The notes under the pieces are model-generated. The model ran no database searches, was not told the origin of the DNA, and was given only the letters and a program-made list of their open reading frames with translations. Source: Campylobacterales bacterium (GTDB lineage Bacteria > Campylobacterota > Campylobacteria > Campylobacterales > Sulfurimonadaceae). From it: 64,000 nt of DNA. Shown one piece after another: positions 26,910-35,670 of this stretch. A program made the position numbers and the translations under genes. The stretch is from NCBI GenBank assembly GCA_026390165.1, contig JAPLGM010000015.1, positions 1-64,000 on the forward strand, read 5' to 3'. How positions within the stretch are numbered: the first letter of the stretch is position 1; each line of letters opens with the position of its first letter.

Positions 26910-29040
26910 CGCGCTTCTTATCTGGATTAAAACCTTTCCGTGGCAACGGACACTGCACGAGTGGTTCACAGTCGATGCTCCGGTTCTTATTTATATGGCA
27001 AAAGCTATCCTTGCCGCTTTATTAGCGCTATGGATTTCCATGAAACTGAACTTACCTGATCCAAGAACGGCGATATTCACCGTCTTCATCGTGATGCAAC
27101 CTCAAAGCGGTTTGGTTTTTTCCAAAAGCTATTACCGTGTTTTGGGGACGATGGCAGGGGTTGGGATGTCGCTGGTGATTATGGGGATGTTTGCTCAGGA
27201 TCCGATGTGGTTTATCGCTTTTTTTGCCCTTTGGATTGGATTGACTACCGCAGCGGGATTCAAATATCGTAATTTCCAGTTTTACGGGTTTGTGTTGGCC
27301 GGATATACCTTGTGTATTGTAGCTCTTCCCGTTATTGAGACACCGTTGGAAATCTTTGACATCGCAGTATCACGCTTTTCCGAAGTGATTGTGGGGATTA
27401 TGTCTGCGACAGTGATCAGCGATGTCATTTTTCCCCGCCATCTTTTGGATTCGTTAATCGCGAGTGAGCAAGAACGGTTTGAGAATGTCCTCTCCACCCT
27501 CTGTGATCCCAAAGCGGTATTTGCAAATTTTGATGAATCGAACCCTGCGGTGTCACGGTTTTCAAGCGGGGTGGTAGGGCTTGATGCCGTTCGGATAAAC
27601 AGCAGTTTCGAGAGTGGAAGTGACCAGAAAGAGCGTCAGCATTACGCCCACCTCAATCATGAGTATATGAATCTCTCTACAACGTTTCACTCCCTCAAAA
27701 GTATCGTTGCCGCGATCAAAGAGAATGAAAAAAATCAGCTGTTAGAGGCATTGGAACGGTTGTATAGACCCATTGCATCGGCATTAAAAAATCGTCCTGA
27801 TACGGTATTGACGTCGGAGGATTTGACTCATCTTTTATCCAAACTTTTAGAGGCAAAAGCCCATGTTCAGGAGCAGTATGAGAAGGAACGGCTCTTATTT
27901 GTAGACCAAGATGAATTTACCTCAGCGGCGTATCTCATCCTCCGTTTACTCAATGAGTTGCACAACCATTGCAGCACCTACCTTTCGCTTTTAAAACACC
28001 GAATATCGGGTTTGGCATCTCGTGAGCTGAGTCGCGTTGTGCGGTTTTCGACCCATACCGATAACGTTTTGGTTGCGTTGGCAGCACTTCGGGGAAGCGG
28101 TGTGTTGCTTTTGACCATGCTGTTTTGGATCTTAACCGGATGGCCTTACGCTACGGTGACCATTACGATGGCGGTTGTTATCGGATTGTTGCTTGGAACA
28201 TTACCCAGTCCTCTCGATGGGGTTAAAGACTTTTTTAAAGGCTCACTCATCGCCTTGATCGTTGCCGCACTGTATGATTTTTATCTCATACCGGCGTATA
28301 CCTCCGATCTTTTGACCCTCGGACTCCTCTTGGCTCCCACCCTAGCCTTTATCGGATGGATGACGACACGACCGAAACTGGCTATTTTTTCTTTCGGCTT
28401 TGTTTTTATGTTTATGAGTCAATGTGCCCTTGACCCCTATTATAAGATCGATCCTACCAAGTTTTTGGAGAGTTCGTTGGCGGCATTGATCGGGGTCATT
28501 TTTGGCGGTCTTGCCTATTTATTGGTCAATTTTTGGTCGTGTTCATTGACACAGCAACGAGTCGCAAAAATATTGCGCGCTCAAATACTCAGAGTGTGCG
28601 AAGGGAAATTAACGGTAGAGCGCAGTGCTTTGGAGAGTACGGGGCGCGATCTCGTTCAGCAGTTTTCGACACAGGGGCGTCTGAATATGCGTTCTAGCCG
28701 TCTTGTGTTTGAGTGGCTTCTTGCAACGCTTGAGATCGGACGCTCTATTTTGACGATCCGACGGAGTATTCAGCGCCTCTATACGCACTATCGGCATCCC
28801 CATATCGATAGTGCGTTGGAATCGATTCAACACTATTTTAAGACTCCGTCTGAAGCAAGTAAAGAATCATTGATGATTGCGTTAAAAGAGACGATTAGCA
28901 CTCTTCGAAGTGCGAAGCGTCCGAGTGAAACGGTACAGTTAAAACGGTTTGAGAACCTTATCGTCGAATTATCTTTGATACGTACCATATTACATAACTC
29001 CACAACCTTTCCCATCATAAAGGAGGATTCATGCCATTAG
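26896..29040 (+). CDS. FUSC-family inner-membrane exporter (AaeB-like)
   Basis: 714 residues with the two-halves layout of AaeB/YdhK (PF04632): an N-terminal block of about six membrane helices, a large cytoplasmic helical region (about 180-380) and a second block of helices (about 395-540) followed by a cytoplasmic tail. ILAALLALWISMKLNLPDPR and TVFIVMQPQSGLVFSKS are characteristic. AaeB exports aromatic carboxylic acids. The ATG at 26896 has AGAGGA five bases upstream and overlaps the channel gene by 14 bases. With the DUF1656 and HlyD genes it makes a complete tripartite pump. Confidence 0.9.
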   Translation: MRADNALLIWIKTFPWQRTLHEWFTVDAPVLIYMAKAILAALLALWISMKLNLPDPRTAIFTVFIVMQPQSGLVFSKSYYRVLGTMAGVGMSLVIMGMFAQDPMWFIAFFALWIGLTTAAGFKYRNFQFYGFVLAGYTLCIVALPVIETPLEIFDIAVSRFSEVIVGIMSATVISDVIFPRHLLDSLIASEQERFENVLSTLCDPKAVFANFDESNPAVSRFSSGVVGLDAVRINSSFESGSDQKERQHYAHLNHEYMNLSTTFHSLKSIVAAIKENEKNQLLEALERLYRPIASALKNRPDTVLTSEDLTHLLSKLLEAKAHVQEQYEKERLLFVDQDEFTSAAYLILRLLNELHNHCSTYLSLLKHRISGLASRELSRVVRFSTHTDNVLVALAALRGSGVLLLTMLFWILTGWPYATVTITMAVVIGLLLGTLPSPLDGVKDFFKGSLIALIVAALYDFYLIPAYTSDLLTLGLLLAPTLAFIGWMTTRPKLAIFSFGFVFMFMSQCALDPYYKIDPTKFLESSLAALIGVIFGGLAYLLVNFWSCSLTQQRVAKILRAQILRVCEGKLTVERSALESTGRDLVQQFSTQGRLNMRSSRLVFEWLLATLEIGRSILTIRRSIQRLYTHYRHPHIDSALESIQHYFKTPSEASKESLMIALKETISTLRSAKRPSETVQLKRFENLIVELSLIRTILHNSTTFPIIKEDSCH

Positions 29041-29231
29041 ATATAACCTTGGCAGGGATTCAGATGCCAACACTCCTCCCCATATTTGTGGCAACAGCGG
29101 TTATACAGATTTTAGTGGATCGTTTGATGTCGGATGGCGGAATTTACAATCATGTTTGGCATCCGGGGCTGTTTCGTACGGCTATCTTTGTTTGTCTTTT
29201 CACACTCCCTTGTTTACTCATTTATCGCTAA
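29031..29231 (+). CDS. DUF1656 (AaeX-like) small membrane protein
   Basis: 66 residues with two hydrophobic segments (PTLLPIFVATAVIQILV and TAIFVCLFTLPCLLIY) and the conserved WHPGLFRTAIFV motif of the AaeX/YdhI family. Genes of this family almost always lie between the FUSC pump and the HlyD adaptor, as here. Its biochemical role is not established. AAAGGAGG precedes the ATG, and it overlaps the FUSC gene end. Confidence 0.85.
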   Translation: MPLDITLAGIQMPTLLPIFVATAVIQILVDRLMSDGGIYNHVWHPGLFRTAIFVCLFTLPCLLIYR

Positions 29232-29241
29232 GGATCAAAAA

Positions 29242-30147
29242 ATGGATAAAAATACCAAACTAGCGAAGTTTTTACGCTTCGCCATTACCTTGTCCGTCGT
29301 TTCATTGGCACTCTTCTTAGGGCTTATGCTATGGGACAACTACATGAACAGTGCATGGACGCGAGACGGTCGTGTCCGTGCCGATGTCGTGATGGTTGCC
29401 CCCGACGTCGGGGGACTTGTAAGCCGTGTCGCTGTCGTTGATAATCAGTACGTTAAACGTGGAGAGCTTCTTTACAAAATCGATGAAGAGCGTTTTCATC
29501 ACGCCTTGCATGAAGCACAGGCGATTGCACAGACATGCAAAGCCCAATACGAGATGAACAAACACCAATCGGCTCGTCGTAATGCGGCAGATGATGAGAC
29601 GGTATCGGCGGAAAGCCGCGATGATGCGTTGTATGATGCGCAAATCTCCCATGCCAAGTATGAAGAGGCAATGACACACGTAGAGACAGCCAAGCTCGAT
29701 CTTGAACGCGCCTCCGTCTATGCCCCCGTTGATGGATGGGTATCCAACCTACTGCTTCGCAAAGGGGACTATGTTCAAGCAGGTGAAAAGCGCATGGCAC
29801 TCATTAGCGGAGGATCATTCTGGGTTTACGGCTATTTTGAGGAGCAAAAACTCTCTCTTATTCATATCGGAGATACAGCGCAGATGAAGATGCTAGGAAC
29901 CAAATACACCCTCAAAGGGCATGTTGAAAGTATCGCTAGAGGGATCAGCGACCGTGATAATGTAACCGACGGACGGCTATTGGCGAATGTCAATCCGATC
30001 TTCACATGGGTTCGGCTTGCTCAGCGTATCCCCGTACGTATCCATATCGATGAAATCCCCAAAGGGATAAACCTAAGTGCGGGGATGACCTGCTCCGTGA
30101 GTATTATTCCGACTAAGTCTGATAAGAGGAGTGCCCTAACAAAGTAG
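29242..30147 (+). CDS. HlyD-family membrane fusion protein (AaeA-like)
   Basis: 301 residues. One N-terminal membrane helix (about 12-34), then a lipoyl half-motif VMVAPDVGGLVSRVAVVDNQYVK, a helical hairpin and the second half-motif VYAPVDGWVSNLLLRKGDYV, then a beta barrel. It links the inner-membrane FUSC pump to the outer-membrane channel. An earlier ATG at 29134 lies inside the DUF1656 gene and is rejected because AAGGA precedes the ATG at 29242. Last gene of the marR efflux operon. Confidence 0.92.
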   Translation: MDKNTKLAKFLRFAITLSVVSLALFLGLMLWDNYMNSAWTRDGRVRADVVMVAPDVGGLVSRVAVVDNQYVKRGELLYKIDEERFHHALHEAQAIAQTCKAQYEMNKHQSARRNAADDETVSAESRDDALYDAQISHAKYEEAMTHVETAKLDLERASVYAPVDGWVSNLLLRKGDYVQAGEKRMALISGGSFWVYGYFEEQKLSLIHIGDTAQMKMLGTKYTLKGHVESIARGISDRDNVTDGRLLANVNPIFTWVRLAQRIPVRIHIDEIPKGINLSAGMTCSVSIIPTKSDKRSALTK

Positions 30148-30186
30148 GGTTAAAGACGAAAATCAGGCTTGACTTACTAACTGATG

Positions 30187-31668
30187 TTACGATGGATCAA
30201 ACCAAACTTGATTACGCCCATTTTCTTTTGCTTTATAGAGAGCATTGTCAGCAACTTCTAGCAGATACTCTGGCGATATCCCCTTTGTACTACTTGCCAC
30301 GCCTATACTAATTGTCAAATGGATTGCAGTATCGTTAGATAAATTAAACTCATTCTTCTCAATCGTCTCCTTGATTCTTTCTGCCAATACAATCGCTTCT
30401 GTCGTGTTTGTCTCGGGTAGGATGACGATAAATTCTTCCCCCCCGTATCGTGCGCCATAATCATTGTTACGAATAGAAGTTAAAATAATAGTTGCAATGG
30501 ATTTTAGAACTTCATCCCCTGCTTGATGACCGTAGGTATCATTGATATTTTTAAAAAAATCGATATCGAGCATCAAAAGGGAAAGACTTGTTTCATAACG
30601 AAGAGCGCGATTGAGTTCTTCTTGCAATTTCTTATCAAAATCTCCACGGTTATACAACCCTGTAAGGGCATCATGGAAAGCCAGTTTTTCCAAATGATTT
30701 TTGACAGTAAGATCTTCAAATACAATAACGACCCCCTTACTTTCGATGCCATCTTTTGAGTGAATAGGGGCGGCTGTTAAAGAGACAGAAAAGAGTGTTC
30801 CGTCTTTACGTTTAAATTGCTGATTGGAGACACGTAACGTTTCGCCATACACCAGTACTTTCTGTATCAAATGCTTTTTCATATCCAGACCATTTTCCTG
30901 AGAATGAATTTTGTAGCATATTTCTTGTTTGTCTTCGAGCAGCTCTTGCAAAGACCATCCCAACAGACGTTCTCCTTCAGCGTTGAGAAATATTAACTCT
31001 CCTGAAGTATCAAAAACAAATAGACCTTCTCCCATACTGTTGGTAATATCTTTCATTTGCTGTTCGGAAATTTGAAGTTCATCGTATGACGCCCTCAGCA
31101 TTTGAAGCATTTTATATTTTTCAAATTGAAGCTTCCGAAAGCCAATAGCGGAAGACAACATAATGATGGTAAAGATAATGATAGCTGTTGCCATTAGTAG
31201 ATGTGGTGTATCATTTTGATAAAAATCAAAACAAGCCAGTGATAAGAGCATTGGCAGTATAAATGCTGGGTAGTTCCAGCGTATGGAGCTACTGGTTACA
31301 ATCCCTGCGGCAGCCAATCCTCCCACAATGAAAGCGATAAATCCTTGATAAATAGCAGGTGCGTAGAGTTCTACAATAATGGCGGCAATACCCCAAAATA
31401 GTCCTGTCAAGAAAGAGGCAATAATGAAATATCTTTGCCATTGCGTTAGAGTTTCAGGTGTGGCTTTTTGATAAGTTAACATCAGTGCAACACGTAGTAA
31501 GAGAGGAAGAATAAGAAGTAATACCCATCCTGTAAGCAATATTGGGGGTAGAGCATTCCCTATAACAATCAATATGCATAGACCAAGGATAAGATTACCA
31601 AAAAGAGTAAGATGAATTTTACGACCTGCTTCAAGAAGCTGCTCAAGCTCAATAGTACCTTCTTGCAT
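30187..31668 (-). CDS. Membrane PAS-GGDEF diguanylate cyclase
   Basis: 493 residues. Six or so membrane helices occupy about residues 20-185 in a MASE-type arrangement, then a PAS domain (about 200-315; GLFVFDTSGELIFLNAEG) and a GGDEF domain with GGEEF near residue 415. RNND five residues before it fits the I-site, so feedback inhibition is expected. AAAGGA precedes the ATG. It ends convergent with the efflux operon and is monocistronic. Confidence 0.9.
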   Translation of the reverse strand: MQEGTIELEQLLEAGRKIHLTLFGNLILGLCILIVIGNALPPILLTGWVLLLILPLLLRVALMLTYQKATPETLTQWQRYFIIASFLTGLFWGIAAIIVELYAPAIYQGFIAFIVGGLAAAGIVTSSSIRWNYPAFILPMLLSLACFDFYQNDTPHLLMATAIIIFTIIMLSSAIGFRKLQFEKYKMLQMLRASYDELQISEQQMKDITNSMGEGLFVFDTSGELIFLNAEGERLLGWSLQELLEDKQEICYKIHSQENGLDMKKHLIQKVLVYGETLRVSNQQFKRKDGTLFSVSLTAAPIHSKDGIESKGVVIVFEDLTVKNHLEKLAFHDALTGLYNRGDFDKKLQEELNRALRYETSLSLLMLDIDFFKNINDTYGHQAGDEVLKSIATIILTSIRNNDYGARYGGEEFIVILPETNTTEAIVLAERIKETIEKNEFNLSNDTAIHLTISIGVASSTKGISPEYLLEVADNALYKAKENGRNQVWFDPS

Positions 31669-31752
31669 AAAAATCCTTTTATAACGTATTAAGTTTATAT
31701 AGATTAAAAAGCTTTTTAGTTCTATTGTATTATAAAAAAGTGGTATTGTTGC

Positions 31753-32184
31753 TTATTTTGTCAATTTTAGTGTCTCTCTAAAAATTAAAATCCACACCCA
31801 TAAAAGTGCAATCTGAAATCCGACAAATGCAATGATTTTAATAACGGCAAAAAATTCCAGACCAAGAGTGATGAACAGCGGGCTGAGCTGATCGAGGAAA
31901 AAGAGGGTAAAGAGGAGATAGATAGCTCTTTTTTTGGTTCGGGAATCAATCGTTTGGATAAACGCCAAAAAATGGAGCACCGCCATAAGAGCTATGGAGA
32001 TAAAGAGGGTGTGGGGGAGGATCACTTCCAACAATCCATGCAGTGATTTATCGCCATAATAGAGGTTCACGTCATGAGGGGTAAATCCGACCAATCGTGT
32101 GAAAAGCAATGCTCCTAAAGAGGCTTGCAGTATCACGAGGGTGCTAAACGCCAAGGTTACAAACTGTAAAATCTTAAAATTCAT
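31753..32184 (-). CDS. Four-helix membrane protein in the flavinylated-protein operon
   Basis: 143 residues, family not recognised. Four hydrophobic segments are visible at about 8-30, 50-72, 85-105 and 113-135. His residues in LHGLLEVILPHTLF and AVLHFLAF lie within or beside helices and could bind heme, but this is speculative. It starts one base inside the stop of the upstream membrane protein, so the two are likely partners and could pass electrons to or from the FMN-binding protein. Confidence 0.7.
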   Translation of the reverse strand: MNFKILQFVTLAFSTLVILQASLGALLFTRLVGFTPHDVNLYYGDKSLHGLLEVILPHTLFISIALMAVLHFLAFIQTIDSRTKKRAIYLLFTLFFLDQLSPLFITLGLEFFAVIKIIAFVGFQIALLWVWILIFRETLKLTK

Positions 32185-32663
32185 CAGAACTTTTTCCGTA
32201 ATAGTCCTATGAGAGAATCCAATCCCCCCATAATCATCAACAGATGAAACACGATAAATCCACCTAAAGAGAGAATGACTCCACTACTGCCGATCATCGA
32301 CGAGAAAAGCATCCCGATAGGGTAAGTCAAGAGTGAGAGGAGTGAAAGGGTTAAGAAGCCAATCATCACTACACGGCTGCGTCCTCTGCGTGCAGTAACG
32401 GAGGCGATGAGGATAAAGGTAATGATAAGGCCAAAAAGATCGGTATGAATCCCCAAAAGGAGATCATTAAAACTCATCGGATCTATAAATTCGGCTTCAT
32501 TGCCCAATACCGTAGCGCTCCATTCGTTTGGGGATACTCCATAATCAATCGCTTTTGCGCTTAGACTCAGCACCATAGCGAGGATAAGAGAGAGGAGCAT
32601 TCCGATAACGATAGAGCGCATCACACTATTATCCGAGAGTTTTTTAGAGGCGAGGAATTTCAT
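32184..32663 (-). CDS. Membrane protein of unknown function, operon partner of the FMN-binding protein
   Basis: 159 residues, not recognised. About four membrane helices: near 17-37, 73-92, 97-120 and 125-148. A periplasmic loop after helix 1 (GVSPNEWSATVLGNEAEF) contains a Trp and acidic residues. The gene begins two bases after the FMN-binding protein and overlaps the next membrane gene by one base. The conserved tight packing suggests a complex that anchors or reduces the flavoprotein (inference). Confidence 0.7.
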   Translation of the reverse strand: MKFLASKKLSDNSVMRSIVIGMLLSLILAMVLSLSAKAIDYGVSPNEWSATVLGNEAEFIDPMSFNDLLLGIHTDLFGLIITFILIASVTARRGRSRVVMIGFLTLSLLSLLTYPIGMLFSSMIGSSGVILSLGGFIVFHLLMIMGGLDSLIGLLRKKF

Positions 32664-32665
32664 TG

Positions 32666-33178
32666 TTAAGGCTTTGCAATATCGATCAGAGAGAGGGCAA
32701 TACGTGCTCCGTCAGTAATCGCCCGTGCGGACAATGTTGCCCCTGTCGTGGTGGGGATGTCTTGATTGAGTTTGAGGGTATTGGCACTGCTTTTGTTGTC
32801 AAATCCATCCAGCCATGTTTTGCTAGGAAGATACTCAATCGGTTCATTGAAGGCGACGATTTCGATCGATTTGATTTTACCGCTCATATCGATGAGGTAG
32901 AGGGCTATCGCTGTTTTCGTACGTACTTTTTTATTCAAAAGCACCCCGTATCCCACCGTTTTGGAGTCATTTTTAGCACTATAGAGACGATAAATCTTCG
33001 TCTCTATCGGTTGTTGTGACGCTTTCATGAGCTGCTGCACTTGGGCTTCGCTGAGGATGATGTTTTGTTGCTCCACCGCTTTGGCACCAAACGCCCGCTG
33101 TGTCAATGCAACGGGATCACCCAAAACCTGAGCGAACGCCAAAAGAGGGAATACTAAAAGAGATAAAACGGTTTTCAT
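32666..33178 (-). CDS. Periplasmic FMN-binding domain protein (covalent flavin, RnfG/NqrC-like domain)
   Basis: 170 residues. A signal peptide (MKTVLSLLVFPLLAFA) is followed by a single FMN_bind domain (PF04205-like). DIPTTTGATLSARAITDGA near the C-terminus contains the S/T-G-A-T motif whose Thr receives FMN through a phosphoester bond, and an apbE gene lies nearby, divergently transcribed. The ATG at 33178 overlaps the porin stop (TGATG); a TTG one codon earlier is not favoured. It should be an extracytoplasmic one- or two-electron carrier. Confidence 0.85.
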   Translation of the reverse strand: MKTVLSLLVFPLLAFAQVLGDPVALTQRAFGAKAVEQQNIILSEAQVQQLMKASQQPIETKIYRLYSAKNDSKTVGYGVLLNKKVRTKTAIALYLIDMSGKIKSIEIVAFNEPIEYLPSKTWLDGFDNKSSANTLKLNQDIPTTTGATLSARAITDGARIALSLIDIAKP

Positions 33179-34518
33179 CAAAAGATAAATCCTAATCCAA
33201 GCGAGTAGATACCTTCATTACTATAGTTGGCTGAATCGGCATCATTTTTGTTATGACGCACTTTATACTCTCCCTTCAAGACTACTTGTTCATGGGGGAA
33301 GTAATTCAGACCATAAGTAAAGCTTTCTGTATTCCCAAACGCACTTCCATTGACCATTGAGGTAGCCAAATTGTAGTTCTCGTATTGAAAAAAGATCGGT
33401 AATCGTCCATTCGCTTGCGTAAAATATGGTAAGACATTATACTCTAAATTTACATAGCCTCCCCGTGAGGATTCGGGATGAAAGGGGAAATCGAGGGTTG
33501 TGTCACCAACGGTATGTAAACCAAGATACGAATTGGCATGGCTCAAATGGGCTTGGGTATAGAGCCCTTTGATTTTAAACCCTTCCTTTTGGTATTGGGC
33601 ATGAAGATCGGCAAGAGTTAAGCGTCCCACTTGTTTACCGTTAGTCGAGGGTCCCGCTTCTGCTGTATAGAAGCTTGCCCCGACGAGGAGACCATTTATC
33701 CCTGTGTAATCGAGACGGGCAACGGCGGCTAAATTGGAGATGGCGTTATTCGTTTCATTGCTTCCTCGTCGTCCGTCACGAATCCAACCTGCTCCATAAG
33801 TACCAGTTTCTGGTGCTCCATCATGATTGGCAAGTCCCATATCAAGTGCTGCCACTGCCCCTATAGCATAGTTGAACGACTCTGTTTTACCATGAACCGT
33901 TAGACCGTTTTCGTGCCATGTAGAGGGTATAAGGTATTGTTCAACATCAGGACGTTTCACCGTATTAAAAAGAACAGGCTCGTGATTGAGGTTGATTAGC
34001 CCCATCGGGACAACCTGATGCCCAAGACGGATATTAAGGGCTGGATTGAGTAAGAAATCAATATAAAGTTGCTCAATAGCGATCTCTTCCCCTCCGTGTT
34101 CAAATTCAATTTCAGAGTTAAGGATAATGTTATCGCTGAATTTGTATCCGATATAAGGGACAAAACGGTACGTTTCACTCTCATGAAGACCGCTGTGGGT
34201 TTGATGCGAATAGTGGAGCTCTCCATAACCGCCAATAGAGAGGGGATTTTTGGAGTAATAAACTTTGGAAGCTGCTGCACCCAGACCTGCCTCGGTTTTA
34301 GACATATCAACGGTGCTAAACGAAGTCGCATTTTGGGTATTGATCACTTCATCGGCGAGTGCTTGTGTCTGTTCGGCTTGTTTTTTATTACTGGCTTCGA
34401 TGTTTTCTAAACGCTCAGTGAGGGCTTTGAGCTGTACTTTGAGATCGTTCACTTCATCGGCACTTAGTACGGTTGTAATGACCATAGCGGCAACACTACT
34501 TAGGAGAAGGGTTTTCAT
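33178..34518 (-). CDS. Outer-membrane porin-like beta barrel
   Basis: 446 residues. After a signal peptide (to about residue 20), a coiled-coil segment (NDLKVQLKALTERLENIEAS) leads into a beta barrel with repeated amphipathic strands and a C-terminal Phe (LGLGFIF). The layout resembles coiled-coil-plus-porin proteins of the phosphate/zinc-responsive porin type. It is the first gene of the operon with the FMN-binding protein. A Fur-box-like site sits upstream, so iron-controlled uptake of a metal complex or another solute is plausible but unproven. Confidence 0.85.
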   Translation of the reverse strand: MKTLLLSSVAAMVITTVLSADEVNDLKVQLKALTERLENIEASNKKQAEQTQALADEVINTQNATSFSTVDMSKTEAGLGAAASKVYYSKNPLSIGGYGELHYSHQTHSGLHESETYRFVPYIGYKFSDNIILNSEIEFEHGGEEIAIEQLYIDFLLNPALNIRLGHQVVPMGLINLNHEPVLFNTVKRPDVEQYLIPSTWHENGLTVHGKTESFNYAIGAVAALDMGLANHDGAPETGTYGAGWIRDGRRGSNETNNAISNLAAVARLDYTGINGLLVGASFYTAEAGPSTNGKQVGRLTLADLHAQYQKEGFKIKGLYTQAHLSHANSYLGLHTVGDTTLDFPFHPESSRGGYVNLEYNVLPYFTQANGRLPIFFQYENYNLATSMVNGSAFGNTESFTYGLNYFPHEQVVLKGEYKVRHNKNDADSANYSNEGIYSLGLGFIF

Positions 34519-34533
34519 TGGAGATCCTTTTAT

Positions 34534-34552
34534 GATAGTGATTATTAATTAC
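34534..34552. promoter_or_regulatory. Fur-box-like site upstream of the porin operon
   Basis: GATAGTGATTATTAATTAC agrees at 13 of 19 positions with the GATAATGATAATCATTATC Fur consensus, counted by eye. It lies 16 bases before the porin start. The background is AT-rich, so chance matching must be considered. Confidence 0.45.
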
Positions 34553-34591
34553 GAAAGTATAGATCAAAAAGCTGAAGATAATATTAATATT

Positions 34592-34610
34592 GAAAATAAC
34601 TATCATTTAC
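34592..34610. promoter_or_regulatory. Fur-box-like site upstream of apbE
   Basis: GAAAATAACTATCATTTAC agrees at 13 of 19 positions with the Fur consensus, counted by eye, and lies 34 bases before the apbE start. With the site at 34534 it would place both divergent transcripts under iron control. Confidence 0.45.
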
Positions 34611-34643
34611 CGAAAGATAATTTTCAAATGGTACACTTTGGGT

Positions 34644-35576
34644 ATGAAAACATTATTTATTTTTTTATCCCTCACCCTTTTTCTTTTGGGAGATGAACGG
34701 GTTCAGATGCACATGGGAACCCTTATCCATGTTACGGTAGAGGAGGAGAATCTCAGTGATGCCGTATTTCGTGAGTTTGCCACTTTGGATCAAACCCTCT
34801 CTACCTATAAAAGCGATTCAGAAATCTCGCGCCTCAATCGTGATTTTGAGGTGAACGCTTCACAGGTAACACGGGAAATCTTAGAACGCTCTTTGGAGAT
34901 GTATCGTTTAAGTGATGGGGCATTTGATGTAACGATTGGTTCGTTGACGCATCAGGGATATCGGTTCGGTTATGAAAATGAACATATTCCGACTTTCAAA
35001 GAGGTCGAGCGTTTGGGCAAATTGGTCGAAAGTAGCCGTATTCATATAGAGGGGAAGCGAATACAAATTGATCCGTACACGATTATTGATTTGGGGGGAA
35101 TCGGCAAAGGGTATGCGGTCGATCGTGCTATTGGAATCTTAGAACGTAGAGGGGTTGATAAAGGGGTGATTGCCGCATCGGGAGACATCGGCTGTTTGGG
35201 AGAGTGTGACGTTAGTATCCAAGACCCCTTTCATCCCGATGGAACCATCGCCGTCGTCTCCTCGTCCTTAAAACGCTTTGCGATCAGTACCAGCGGAAAC
35301 TATGAGCGGTACATCAAAACCAAAGCCAATAACCATCTCATCAATCCCAAAACCCATCAACCACAGCAACGGTATGCGTCGGTGACACTAATGGATGTCG
35401 GAGATAATACCCGCCTTGATGCGTTGGCGACAGCCGTATCGGTGATGGAGGAGAAAAAAGCTATTAAGATGTTGGAGATGCTTCATATAGGGTATGTATT
35501 GATTCATAATGATGGGAGAATGGTGAAAAATATTCGTTTGTTGGGGGTTAAGGTAGACTTTACAGCTAGCGAGTGA
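34644..35576 (+). CDS. apbE: FAD:protein FMN transferase ApbE
   Basis: 310 residues with a signal peptide (MKTLFIFLSLTLFLLGD). It transfers FMN from FAD to a Thr/Ser of target proteins in the periplasm. Recognisable segments are LDQTLSTYKSDSEISRLN, GAFDVTIGSLT, DLGGIGKGYAVDRA and the Mg/FAD region with TSGNYERY and DNTRLDALATAVSVM. An ATG 54 bases upstream would destroy the signal peptide and is rejected. It is divergent from the porin/FMN-binding operon, whose TTGAT-type motif is its obvious substrate. Confidence 0.93.
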   Translation: MKTLFIFLSLTLFLLGDERVQMHMGTLIHVTVEEENLSDAVFREFATLDQTLSTYKSDSEISRLNRDFEVNASQVTREILERSLEMYRLSDGAFDVTIGSLTHQGYRFGYENEHIPTFKEVERLGKLVESSRIHIEGKRIQIDPYTIIDLGGIGKGYAVDRAIGILERRGVDKGVIAASGDIGCLGECDVSIQDPFHPDGTIAVVSSSLKRFAISTSGNYERYIKTKANNHLINPKTHQPQQRYASVTLMDVGDNTRLDALATAVSVMEEKKAIKMLEMLHIGYVLIHNDGRMVKNIRLLGVKVDFTASE

Positions 35577-35591
35577 GACAGCATTGCTTTA

Positions 35592-35639
35592 TAATAACAA
35601 TTATCACTATTGACATACACGCACCTATTTAGATATAGT
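35592..35639 (+). promoter_or_regulatory. Promoter with overlapping Fur-box-like site, upstream of a cytochrome c peroxidase
   Basis: TTGACA at 35610-35615 and TATAGT at 35634-35639 are 18 bases apart. The -35 box is preceded by TAATAACAATTATCACTA, a Fur-like element. The 24 bases 35592-35615 match the hemP promoter module at 21 positions. A second Fur-like stretch lies at 35643-35661, just before the ribosome site. Confidence 0.6.
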
Positions 35640-35670
35640 TTTGAAAATTATTATCATAAAGGAGTGTGCG

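Noticed and set aside
29134-29241. N-terminal extension of the HlyD adaptor
   Set aside because: It lies out of frame inside the DUF1656 gene, and a good ribosome site precedes the ATG at 29242.
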